From assembly GCF_029784155.1 (NCBI RefSeq), contig NC_073692.1, forward strand, positions 277,780,413 to 277,844,412: 64,000 nucleotides of DNA. The letters run 5' to 3'. Positions 44,706-55,855 of the stretch are shown here, in pieces; position 1 is the stretch's first letter; each line of letters starts with the position of its first letter. The translations under genes were made by a program, and so were the position numbers. Origin of the DNA: Uranotaenia lowii. Taxonomy: Eukaryota > Arthropoda > Insecta > Diptera > Culicidae. Under the pieces are notes generated by a model. It did not search any database. It was not told where the DNA came from and saw only the letters and a program-made list of their open reading frames with translations.

Positions 44706-45998
44706 GAGGCTTGGAATATACACTGCCGGCCAAAAGTTTGGGATCACCCGCTAAAAAACATGCAAATTTTGATCGTTTATATCTCAGCCGTCTTAGGACA
44801 TATTGTAAATCTTCTGATCTCATTTGAAAGATGATGTGCAATAGCTATTTCGGAGGTACTTTGCCCATAAATAATGTTTTAGTTTTGCACCTAAAACTTA
44901 ACCTAAACTTAGAACATTTTCAAAAAATCGCATTCAATATTCAAAGCTAATCATCTCGCGATATGGTGAACCAAATTTCAAAATTTGAGTTGCATTAGAA
45001 TCCTTATTCTATACTTCTCAAAACACAATCAAAAAATTTTGTGCAAAAATTTAAAAATGTGCTTTTAATTAATAAAATAGACACTTAAGTTATCGTCCAA
45101 AAGTTTGGGATCACCCCTCAGTATGGTGTATCGGTCAAAAACATGCAAATTTATCTCATTCATATATTTCTCATCTAACATCGTATTGCAGATCTGAAGG
45201 GTGCATTTGAAAGCTCAGGAATTGTTGTTTTTTCATAAATTCATACAAAAATTATATTTTAAAGGGATAACCATAAAAAATTTACCTGAAATTAATTGAT
45301 TTATGAAAATTCACACTTATGATTGTGAATTTTTTATAGTTATGAATTTAAAATATAATTTTTTAATGAATTTATGAAACAACTACAATTCCTAAGCTTT
45401 CAAATGCACCCTTCAGATCTGCATTACGATGTTAGATGAGAAAGATATGAATGAGATAAATTTGCATGTTTTTAGAAGAATGATCCCAAACTTTTGGCCG
45501 ATACACCGTACTGAGGGGTGATCCCAAACTTTGGGACAATGACTTAATTGTCTGTTTTATTAATTAAAAGTACATTCTTAAATTTTTGCACACAATTTTT
45601 TGATCGTGTTTTGAGAAGTATAGAATAAGGATTCTAATGTAACTCAAATTTTGAAATTTGGTCCACCCTATCCCGAGATGATCGGCTTTGAATATTGAGT
45701 GCGATTTTTTAAAATGTTCTAACTTTAGGTTAAGTTTTAGGTGCAAAATACCTCCGAAATAGCTATTGCTTATTATCTTTCAAATTAGATCAGAAGATTT
45801 GCCCTCAGACGGCTGAAATATTAACGATCAAAATTTGTATGTTTTTTAGCGGGTGATCCCAAACTTTTGGCCGGCAGTGTAGCTCAGTTGGCAAGTCAGC
45901 TGCCTCCTCCGCCAGTTCGAGCCCAAGAGTAAACATCGGACACAGTTGCACCGGATAAGTTTTTCAATAATCGTCCGCTAACTGCAACGTTGATACAA
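44706..45998 (+). repeat. tRNA-derived SINE, copy 2, split by a MITE
   Basis: The left piece is GAGGCTTGGAATA (44706-44720) and the right piece is TAGCTCAGTTGGCAAG onward (45880-45998). Joined at the shared TA they match copy 1 at 27003-27147, including the A box, the B box (AGTTCGAGCCC, ~45914) and the body CACCGGATAAGTTTTTCAAT. The insertion lies just before the A box, so the promoter is split from upstream sequence. Confidence 0.8.
44721..45879. mobile_element. 1.16-kb palindromic TA-target MITE in a SINE
   Basis: Starts CACTGCCGGCCAAAAGTTTG at 44721 and ends with its complement at 45879, with TA at 44719-44720 and 45880-45881. The inverted repeat runs the whole length: each ~570-bp half mirrors the other around a small hairpin near 45315. 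A second internal copy of the CAAAAGTTTGGGATCACCCC block lies near 45100 and 45500. TA target and full palindrome suggest a Tc1/mariner-driven foldback MITE. No transposase. Confidence 0.85.
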
Positions 45999-45999
45999 A

Positions 46000-47135
46000 G
46001 AAACCTTTTCGTACTAAAATACTCTCCCATGCCATATTTCGTTCCATTGGCTTGAATAGTTTCAAACATAACTAGAAATTGTGAAGACACTCCCTTCCTT
46101 TTTTAACTCCCCCACTGAAAGAGCGAAGGGGTGCTAAAGATTCATAGACAGAAACATTTATCCTACCAAATACACTTCCATGCCAAATTTAGCTCCATTT
46201 GCTCGATATGTTTTTTAAATTTGAAGGGAGATCCACTCCCAACCAGCAAACATAAAATGGAATTAAAAATGATAACTCAAGTCATTAAAAACGTTACTAC
46301 GAGTCGAAATTCCAACTAACGCAAGTTAAAGGTCGTAAAAATCGTTACTCGAACTTGGATTAAATGGTTTAAGTCGGATATGATAAAAAGTCCGCCATGT
46401 TTGCAGATTTTAAAGACGATTTCGTTCCTTTTTTTTTCTCCCGCGTGGGTCAAGTGAGAGAGCAGTTTTGTTGTTCTCTCTGCGACCGTCTTTTGTGTCA
46501 GTGCGACCAGATTGCCAAAAATGCGATGGTGTATTTGCTAGAATTGCCCAATGACAGAGGCAGCAAATATTGTCGCTGGTAACGGTTCACATGCGTTGAG
46601 AGAAAAAAAACTTGTGTTCTCTTGCATTCTTTCAGTATATATGAATATGGTGTCGAATATCGTCCAAATCGTATACTCTTATCGCTTTAGCCTGTAGTTG
46701 AAAATATGTATGATGTATATTGCCTCCACTTTGGTAGGTAAATGCAGTTTTTTCGAGTTTCATACGATGATTCTATAATGTATATGAAACGTATAACAAA
46801 GTGGTTGAGAAATATATCTACAAAAATGTTCGCTAGGCCTTTCCTTTCTTCCTACCGGGGATCTCCAAAAATCATATAATCATTTATCGTTCCCGAATAT
46901 CATACCATGCCAAATTTTGTCAAATTGCTTGATCGGTTCTCGAGTTATGCAAACATTAATCTTTTGCTTTTAAAACCCCCTTCCTCTGAGAAGGAGGGTT
47001 CTGAAACCATAATAGGAACCTTCCTCGGTCTTCAATTTCCCCACCTTGAAAATTTCATACAAACCGGTTCAATAGTTATCAAATCTATAGAGAACAGACA
47101 GACAGATAGACAGAATTCATTTTTATATCCTCGAT
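46000..47135. repeat. diverged TE tails, family unknown
   Basis: Two segments share the words CATGCCAAATTT(A/T)GCTCCATTTGCT(C/T)GAT-like phrases (~46170 and ~46910) and the second ends in AGAACAGACAGACAGATAGACAG (shown here as (CAGA)n, ~47092-47113). This layout is common at the 3' ends of insect retroposons. The middle (46390-46650) is GC-richer and unassigned. Confidence 0.4.
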
Positions 47136-50100
47136 AGGATTTTTTCTGCAAAGTTAACTTTTATAAATGCAACTTATTATCGAAACTGAATGAAAGAAAG
47201 TCAAACTTTTGTAGCATGGTTAAATCGAAAACTACAGTACCTTCTTTAACATAAATCCAAAAATCTCCTTCATCATATCATTAATATGAAATTATCATTA
47301 CGTAATACGAATTATTTTAACTTTTGCATAAGAATGTCACTTATCATAAAAAATGCTGTAGAGTGTAGATATTTGTTATGTTATGATCGGAAAAACCATC
47401 AAATCCCAAATTAACATAATAAATTTCACTAACGATTTTAGGCTGCTTCTGCCTACAATGGTACCTACCTTTTTCATCATTTTTTAACTGAACTCCACAC
47501 TTTTGATCACAAGTGAACACTGAAACCGATTGTTTTGACTTCTATGAAAAAAAATAGATAACTTAAAAAAATCCGGATTTTCGATCTCAGATATAGTTAT
47601 CTTATAAGGTTATTACAATGCAACTTTTATTTGTCCCTGCGTCGGTTTTAACAGGCAAAGTGATAATTCAACTGAGCTATATTACAAACCAGTACTGTAT
47701 GTCGTGATCCCTAAGTTAAATAATTGTAGTACATTTTCCAGAAGCTTCACTGCAGAAGTAAGATTCATCAAATGATTCAATAATTCAAATTATTAAAATT
47801 ATTAAAATTTGTTAATTTACTCAAATTGTTCCACATGTTGTTTCTTGAATTCACACGTGGTGTATTCGATATATTTTAAAGAAACTCCAATTTTTAGTTT
47901 ATTTCAAAACAAACACCCACAAGCACAAATTGAACTGCTATCTTCCTTAAACAAAGTCATTATCAAATTTCTGCTAGAAAAGAGGTACTACCGGCTGAAC
48001 ATCCAGCAAAAGAAGCAGCAAGGGAAAGGGGGGATGATTGGTGTCGGCTCAGCAAGTCGACCAGTTTGTTGAACAAAACGCCCTCTCCTTCCACGTTGCC
48101 CATGATAATCGCCCTACTATTATTGTTTTAATCGAGCTGCCATATTTCACAGCAAAGCTCGGCGAAAGAAAGTAACGAAAAGCAGGAATAATAATATCAA
48201 AATAAGAAGATAGAGAGCGCTGGAAAATTATGACCGCTTTTGTCGGAGCACCAACACACTAACAAGCCACATCATCAGATGGAAAATGGCTCGTTGCTCC
48301 CCTCTTCTTTTTCCTATTGCACTCTTCTGCTCTAACTTCCTGCCCGTCAGTCAACACACAATGTTAGAGAGCGTTGGAAAAATCCTGCTCGGAAGTGAAT
48401 AAACCAGGTGACCCAGTCTGTTTAGGGGAAAACTCATTTTGGCTTCTCCCCCACCAAATTCCTCATTCCACTTCTCAATCGATAGTAATTGGGCAAGGTA
48501 ATAAATTTATTAATACAATTTACCTTCGGCAGTCATTCATGGGCACGAACCGGCGATGATGGCCGGTGGAATAATTACCGGGTATTATAATTTCTGGTGA
48601 TACATACAGTCGGACAAATGCGCTGCGCTGCCTTCTCTCTGGAGCCACTTAAATAGTCTCCCCACTCACTGGAATGAGGGCTGAGGAGGGCTGCTGGTTA
48701 ATGGAAATTTGAATAGCAAATGTACCACACTGGCCGGGGTCAATTTAGGGATGACTAAATTATTTTGGTAGCGTAGGAGAAAGTGCGTAACCAATTTTTG
48801 TTTCCGTCCTTTGTACTGAGGCCGAAGAAAATTGAGTAACTAATTGGCTTCGAAATTAACACCCGATGTATTGTTGTGTGTTTGATTTCTAAAGGGCGTG
48901 ATTTGGCTCTATTTGATTTGAAGAATCCCTTTGAAGTTTTTGCCTGCATGTGGAAAATAATGGAAATCGATCCATCACAATTTTATCTAAAAAACTTGAA
49001 CTTGGTTTTTCTTTCATTGTCTTAAAACAAATGTAGGTTTAACATTGCATTACATAGAATACAATATAAGCAACCTTACTGCGAGCAAAAGTTCTGCGTG
49101 TAAACGAAAATGTTTTAACTCTTAAGAAATGTGTTATTTAAAGTAAAAGTGGGATGGTCTTACGATATAAGTGAATGTTATGTTTTTTTTAAATTCCAGA
49201 ATTGGGGTTTTATAATTTTTTTTAAAACAATTAAATCTAGTTTACTCAAAATATAAGAAAACCAAAAGCAAAGCTGAAATTTGTTCTCATTATAATGTTG
49301 AAAAATGAAACTTAAAAAGGTAGCTTCAGTCGTCTTTAAGAATCGATAAAATTATGCATAGAGCACACTACTTTTTCCCCTATAAAACTGCTTAGGGCTT
49401 GTTAGTTTTTTAATCTCATTATTTAATGATTTAGTTATCTCACAAATTAAAAAAGTCCAGAAGTCTCCAAAAGAATATTGTCAAGGGAACGTCACACAAA
49501 ACTTTTTTTGGTTCACATGATGGTGGCGGTAGAACACAGAATAATTATTGAATATTGTTGAAAAAAAATAATAGTGAATATGAATTTATTGTGCTAAAAT
49601 CCATTTCACAATGTTACATTTCTTACCCAATATAATTTGTACGGGTTATTTTTTGATTAATATCTTAAAACACTCAAAATTTACTTCGCCTTAGAACAAA
49701 CAAAAAAAAACTAATTTGAGATTCCATAACAACACTACACACTCTCAGCCAGGGCCGTAGGAAGAACTGCGAACTGAGCAGGTGGGGTTTGATGGCTTAT
49801 TTTTTTTTACTATGTTACTTTTCCTTAACAATGCATGATTTAAAAAAAAATATTTTGGGTAATGTTTTGAGCAAAAGAAAGTTTTTTTTAGAAAACCTTC
49901 AAATCCTTTGAGAAAAAAAACAAAACAAAAATATACAAAAATGTTTGAACAATTTCAAACATTTCAACCATCTATAAAAAAAAATTATTCATCAAAAAGA
50001 AAAATGAGAGCTTAAACTTTTGCGGTTCAAGCTTGATTCTTGCGAACTTGATTCAAGTTTAAGATTTTAATTTGGATTTGACTTTTGAGAATTTTTTTTT

Positions 50101-51499
50101 AATAAATCCCTGCAATAAATCGAAGAAATTCGGCACTCCCTGTTCAATTTTTTTACGTGAAGATTTAATATATCTTCATCATAAATGTTTAAAAAATCAA
50201 TTCCATACACCCTGTAGATGATTTATTTAAAAAAATATACATAACACTTGAAATATAAATTAAATTCTATTTAATCTTTATGATTTCCAGCTGAGTTGTG
50301 GATAACTGACTTAGATTGAAAATCTGAAATTTTGGAATTAAATTAAAAATCAATTGCGATTTGAATACTTCAACGAAATAATCATCTACATTTTTTTATC
50401 TTGATTATATACATCATTTACGAGCCAATCTTAATCTACATTTTGAATAATAATTCTTAATCTGCATTTTGAACCTAGAGTTGATTTTGGATCTGTTTTC
50501 AAGTTTCAATATTTCAATCCAAATTCCAGTTCTGATTTTAAAAAATAAACCAAAAAGTGAAATTTGACTCCAAAATAGACTCAATTATGATCAAGCAGTC
50601 CAGATTGTCTGAATTTATCAAGGCTCTCCCGGTTTTCCAATGGAATTTTTTAGACAAGACAAGTCCGTATTTGCCCGGTTTTATTAATATTATTTGGTAA
50701 ACAAAACAAATATCCCTAATTAAGTTTTAATTTAAATAACAAAAATAGTTTTTTTTTTCAAAGTTTTTTTCATCTAAATAAATTATTTTTTTCGGATGCA
50801 AATGGAACGTGCTTAAGTGCTTTGAAAAATAAATTAATTTTCAAATATTTTTTTACAAATTTTCCTTAGTTCATTTTAGAATATGAACTGGAATTTGCTA
50901 AGATTTTTCCGGATATTATCCAGGTTTTGGAAAGTTTTATTTAAATCAGGTAGGTAACAGTTTTTACAAGGTATTAAAAAAAATGCCCGGAATCTCCTGG
51001 TCTGTCTGAGTTTCGGAAAATAGTTCTGGAAAAATCAAATTGGGAAGTTTTTGGTTTCAATCTGAACTCATAATTTCAATTATTTTTTTAAATAATCTGA
51101 CTTGCGAAACTGAATTTTAATATAAATAGGATGATGATTCTGAGTTTTTAATTCAAGATCGCCATTTTAAAGCTTTGTTTTGTTTTATACCTATAAACAT
51201 ACCTACAAAATTGAATTTGAAAATTATTATTCAAATGTTGAAACTGCATATGAGTTTCGAATATCATGAGTCAAATTTTGAATGAATTGCAAATTTAAAT
51301 TTGAATCAGGATTTCAATTAAAAATTTCATTTCTTATTTGTAAAGATAAATCGAACTGAAAATCCAGAATCCGAATTTTAAACAGTATCCGAAATATGAA
51401 AACAGAAGCACAATTTTGAAGCAGACCCTCAGAAAGAAGGAAAATCTCATTGAAAATTCAATATAAAGATGCAGAACTGAATTTCTATCAAGTGATTTT
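47136..51499. other. mostly AT-rich DNA, no gene assigned
   Basis: 47900-48960 is more complex and not visibly repetitive. A short segment at ~49750-49790 (CCAGGGCCGTAGGAAG) and a stretch at 50620-51010 with inverted CCCGG-rich words resemble MITE ends but cannot be bounded. No coding motif in any frame. Confidence 0.4.
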
Positions 51500-51722
51500 T
51501 TGGAAAGTGTTAGAGAAAGAGGAGGTATCAAAGAAAGAAAGAACTTAAGCCGTAAATATCATGAATTTTCCGAAAAAGATACAACGGCTCACCGACAGGA
51601 CTTGAACCCGCAATCTCTGCTTCAGTACAACGGCGCGTTAGCCCATTTCACCAAGGTGAATGTGATGGAATCGACCAACACGAGCGTACATGTCGAGCTC
51701 CACCGATCAAATGCTGAACCTT
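51500..51722 (-). repeat. tRNA-like SINE, reverse copy of an inverted pair
   Basis: On the reverse strand, TCACCTTGGTGAAATGGGCT through GCGGGTTCAAGTCCTGTCGG (51585-51659) reads like a tRNA: 5-bp TCACC/GGTGA acceptor-type pairing and a good B box (GGTTCAAGTCC). It is embedded in ~220 bp that recurs inverted at 52767-52995, so it is a repeat rather than a tRNA gene. Confidence 0.65.
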
Positions 51723-52286
51723 CTATCAGAGATGCCAACATTTTTTCAGAAATGACTGGAAAATAAAAAAAAAAGTCTGGAAAAGTCTGGATGGCGAACT
51801 TTACAGGTGACAAACTTTTTTTTATTGCTGTGTAGGGAATAATGTTCAATACTTGATAATAAGCACACAGGCTATACACTATCACTGTCTGAGACCATTG
51901 TGGTGGTGTCGGAAGTACTACTTCCTGCTTAACTTCCTGTTTTACAACCATCTTCGTGACACTCTTCTTTCTTCAATTACCTATTTGAATCATTCCCGAC
52001 GAATATGTAGAATTTTGACTGTTTTGTCAAAAAAGACATGTCGAAACTCAAAAATCTGGAAATGTATGAAAATTTCTGGAAGAAATGACAAAAGTCTGGA
52101 AGTCTGGAAACCAAAAAAAAATGTATGGCAAACACCATCCTGCATGTGATCTTTCCCAATATTGATCGCTCTTGCTTGACCGTGAGTTGCGGCAAACCCG
52201 AAGCAATCGACGAAGCTCGGCCAAAATCCCTAGTCGATGGGTGAGAGAAACAAGAGAGATCAATAGTGGGAAAATTCACATGCGGG
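51723..52286. other. spacer of the inverted SINE pair, probable hAT remnant
   Basis: Begins CAGAGATGCCAACATTTTTT at 51726, which resembles the hAT MITE end at 52287. No clear partner end is found; ATGTATGGCAAACACCATCC near 52121 may be a decayed one. TCTGGAAAAGTCTGGA-type words repeat near 51772 and 52090. No gene. Confidence 0.4.
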
Positions 52287-52739
52287 CAGAGATGCCAATG
52301 TGCTTGATTTTTCAGGACTTGCCTGATTTTTCGAGACTCAGTCTGACAACCTGATAAGCCATTGAAAATTTCCTGATTTTTTAAAATATGTCTGATTTTT
52401 GCGAATGTGATGAAAAATGGATAGTGAGGAACTGGATTAGGTACAATTGCTAAAGTAAAAAAGGGAAAATGTGACTGAATCAAAGCAATCGAAAGGTTTC
52501 CTTTAATTTTTAGTTAAAAAAAGAAATTGAAGGAAATCTTTCGGTTGCTTTGATAGTAGAATTTTCAACCAAGTAGGTTCACAACATATTTAAGAGTGGA
52601 AATGAGGAGCGATGACCAAAAACAAAGGTCATCACTTTGAGCAAAATTTCCGTTTCTTTACCGTTGGCTAATTTGGGCTGATTTATATTTCACCAGTACC
52701 CTGATTTTTGAAAAAAAAAAAAAAATGTTGGCAGCCCTG
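52287..52739. mobile_element. 453-bp hAT-type MITE
   Basis: Starts CAGAGATGCCAA and ends TTGGCAGCCCTG, as hAT ends do. The flanking 8 bp are CATGCGGG (52279-52286) and CACGCGGG (52740-52747), a duplication with one change. The interior is rich in CTGATTTTT words in both directions. No transposase. Confidence 0.75.
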
Positions 52740-52766
52740 CACGCGGGTTATACATGGTGTTTCAGT

Positions 52767-52995
52767 AGAAGGTCCGGCAGTTGATCGGTGGAGCTCGACA
52801 TGTACGCTCGTGTCGTTCGATCCCATCACATTCACCGTGGTGAAATGGGCTAACGCGCCGTCGTACTGAAGCAGAGATTGCGGGTTCGAGTACTGTCGGG
52901 TAAGCCGTTGTATCTTTTTCGAAAAATTCAGGATATTTACGGCTTATGTTCTTTCTTTTTTTGGATACCTCATGTTTCTCTAATACTTTCCATTA
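52767..52995 (+). repeat. tRNA-like SINE, forward copy of an inverted pair
   Basis: Inverted counterpart of 51500-51722: the tRNA-like core is at 52842-52907 (GGTGAAATGGGCTAACGC and the B box GCGGGTTCGAGTAC). The body then continues with TTACGGCTTATGTTCTTTCT to a TAATACTTTCCA end. Slightly more decayed in the core than the reverse copy. Confidence 0.65.
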
Positions 52996-53189
52996 CCTTC
53001 GAAAATTTGATTATTTTCAGATACAAAGATGTACCAAGCGATTTCATAACATTAGTATTGATATCATTTTTCACAGTTTGATCCAATTTTTGGCCATGGT
53101 ACTAAACTGATAACCCTTTGCATATTGTTCATGTGGTTTCGGAGGTTGTTTGAGGGTATAGGGTGACCAGGAAGACTCCATCGAAGTAA

Positions 53190-53790
53190 AATACCACTTC
53201 TTTGTTTGTAAAATCAGCTTCGTTCACTTTGATGTCCAAAACGAGGCTCTAAAATGTTCCTTCTATAAATTTCGACCGTGCCAATCGAAAATATACTATT
53301 TTTCATAGCTGTATACTTTGGATCAATATTTTGATAGATTGGTCTTTTGCCCTTCAGTACCAATGAAAGCATACGTTCTTCCAACTCTTGGCACATAATG
53401 TTGAAATTATCACTAGGAATTCCATTGACTTCTAGTGTGTCTAAAATATAGACCCAAAGTAAACAACTAAGAAAAAAAACTGTATTTTTTGGATTGGAAC
53501 AGTCCAAATTAATAGTAGGAACATTCCAAAGTCTCACCTTGAATTGTTTAGACAATTTCTGGTCGATTTTGGACATCAAGGACGTCAATTTTTGAGCCCC
53601 AACCCCTATTTGTTCATCGTTAAAAAAGTAAACATATGTATGCTCGAATTTTCTGTAAAACAGTTTAAAGCAATTTGAAGATGAATATTTAAACGATAAC
53701 CTATCATTCATCTTTTGACAAATTTGTACCACTTCCAATAGTATACGAATATCACGTGTATCATGTTTAAAATAACAATTTATTTTAACT
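53190..53790 (-). CDS. unidentified coding-like stretch, no start codon
   Basis: On the reverse strand a frame stays open from about 53790 (after a TGA) to the stop near 53214, ~190 codons. It reads KHDTRDIRILLEVVQICQK, NCFKLFYRKFEHTYVYFFND, AQKLTSLMSKIDQKLSKQFK, then FNIMCQELEERMLSLVLKGK and NSIFSIGTVEIYRRNILEPR. Composition is protein-like and not low in complexity. There is no ATG before the second third, so it may be a 3' exon or a fragment. AAG/GTGAGA (53536) and TTTTTTCTTAG (53463) resemble intron borders, but splicing them breaks the frame. I recognise no family. It could be host, TE or virus-derived. Confidence 0.35.
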
Positions 53791-53799
53791 TGTTTGCTT

Positions 53800-54042
53800 C
53801 ATTCTTTGAGCTATCTTGGTTCTAACGGAGTGTATCAAATATAAATATTGTCAAAGACAGCCAAAGAACATAATCTTCTCGCTCATCATTATTCTTGCCC
53901 GGTATCGATTACAAACCGGAATGGCATTTTCGCGATTTATAGACGATGAGATTCTTCCTATTCTATTTTTATCACGAACCGGTATGCTGATTTTGACGGG
54001 GCAGATGAATAGAAGAATATCAACTTCTGGGGAGGAATAATA
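53800..54042. other. unassigned DNA with an open forward frame
   Basis: A 74-codon forward frame (53816-54040) includes RLQTGMAFSRFIDDEILPIL. The reverse strand is open as well. Nothing recognised. Confidence 0.3.
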
Positions 54043-54044
54043 TA

Positions 54045-54971
54045 GGGGAAGAGGGGGCATAATGCCCACGTTAAGAAGAAAGCCTTGTTTTAGAGTACAT
54101 TTGAAAAGATTAACTTTAATTTTCGATTGTGTTTGGAAGATTGGTTTATTTTTTGTCTAAATCTGACAATAAGAATTACTGAAAGGTCAAAAAAGGCCAC
54201 AAATTTAACGAAGTTTGAAGAGTAGGTTGAAAATTGGATTTCAGAATCAGTAGGGGCATAATGCGCATATGTGTGTACCCAATCGCGCCGTTTAACGTTT
54301 AATAAGTGTTTATTGATTCAAGTGCCTCCAAAAGTGTTTGCCAGGTAAAAACACTCCTTTTCTACTTCACAGATGGAAACATGTATTGCTACGCGCAGTG
54401 CTGCCAGATATACTGGAATTCTTCTGTATAGTTAATTAAACCTATATTAAATTTAGGAATTTTAAATATATTAGTTTAAATTCAAGTTATGTTTTCCAAT
54501 ACAACATATAAATATCTTTAAAACTGTTGTGATGAAACTGCAAATAAGTTTAAACATATATGTAACATGCTTAAAGATAAACGGACATGGCGCGTTTTGC
54601 CCTACCTCGACATGTTTATTAAAAATCGTTCAAAATAAAGAAAAAATAATTGAATAAGGAAATTTTTCGTTTTGTAAAGATTTTCAAGACCAATGTTCAT
54701 CATTGTAACAGATGTCAGGTAATTTTTTTTGCTGATAGATGCCGTAATTCCTTACGAAAGTCAAGGCACAAATTGCAAGGAATATGGTTTGAAAAACATT
54801 TTTGGTTTTTCGCAGGAAATTATCGCATATTTGATGCTAATTTTTTGTACAAAAGGTTTCTACTGTTAATTAGGACGGAATAACGTAAAGAGTTCTTAAA
54901 ATAAGTGTATATCTAGCTAGATATCGCAATGGGGCGTTTTGCCCATACTGGGCATTATACCCCCAGTTCCC
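54045..54971. mobile_element. 927-bp MITE with TA target duplication
   Basis: Ends GGGGAAGAGGGGGCATAATG (54045) and, inverted, GGGAACTGGGGGTATAATG (54971), with TA on both sides (54043-54044, 54972-54973). Further GGGCAAAACGCCCC-type words lie just inside the right end, and TAATGCGCATATG-type words lie inside the left. The start resembles the insertion at 36833. No transposase. Confidence 0.7.
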
Positions 54972-54973
54972 TA

Positions 54974-55600
54974 CAAAACTGAGCTTCCCTCTTTTCTCAT
55001 TTTTCCGGGGAACAAAAAGCGGCAGAAACGATCTCTTCCGCCTTCTATAGGAAAGTGATTTCCTGGAAGACTTGTTTTAATTAGCGTTTTCCATTGCTTT
55101 CCGGCTCTGGACTTGAGGCTTTTGACCTGTTCTCATTCTACCTCGCAGCGAACTTTGGTCTGGTCTGGTCGGCTCAGAAAAAAGGAAGGTGAAAATCCAG
55201 CATGGATACGGCCAAAGTCAAGAAGAGAGGCCGATCAGCCAGCAGGGGAACCATTTTTCATTATGATTGTGAATTGGTTTTCGTGTTTCCGTTTTTCACT
55301 TCCATCGGTTCCGGGGAGCTGCTAAGCTTTGGGTTGGCTTCTTTGTTCCGAGTTTTTGGTTTATATCATTTCCAGGAGCCTCGGCTAACCGAAGGCACGA
55401 TCTGCGGGAAGTGGATGGTTAATGAAGAAAAATGATGATTTACCGGAACTGCCTCGGGCCAAACTGGTACACCAAGTGTCATATTTTATCATATTTGTTT
55501 TTTTTTTTTTTTTGTTGCTGCTAAAGAAGCCTGCAATGATTTTTGAGACTTTGTAGAAATTGCTTGCTGAAAAATGCATTGCTTTTTATTAGCTTGAAAA
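54974..55600. other. unassigned DNA
   Basis: GC-richer between 55000 and 55450, with overlapping short forward frames (55113-55435). A T run lies at 55498-55515. No domain seen. Confidence 0.4.
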
Positions 55601-55855
55601 ATTAATATTGTTGATGAAAAAAACCCATGTTTGAATTTTCGAAATCTGCCTATAAACATTGACCTCCAATTGAAACTTTCAAAGATACATTCTAATACTA
55701 TTGTATACTTTGAGTGCCCTTCAAAACGTTTAAAACAATTTTTTTAACAAGTTACACAATATTGTTGTTTATTGTTTTTATTATCTTGATATCATCTGAC
55801 AAAGGTGGGTGTCTGAATGAATAAAACTTAAAACTAGGTTTACATAAATCGTTTG

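Noticed and set aside
50620..51010. CCCGG-rich words resembling MITE ends
   Set aside because: Could not define matching ends or a target duplication.
51585..51659. Possible tRNA gene on the reverse strand
   Set aside because: tRNA-like core, but it is embedded in a longer repeat found inverted at 52767-52995, and the anticodon arm is not convincing.
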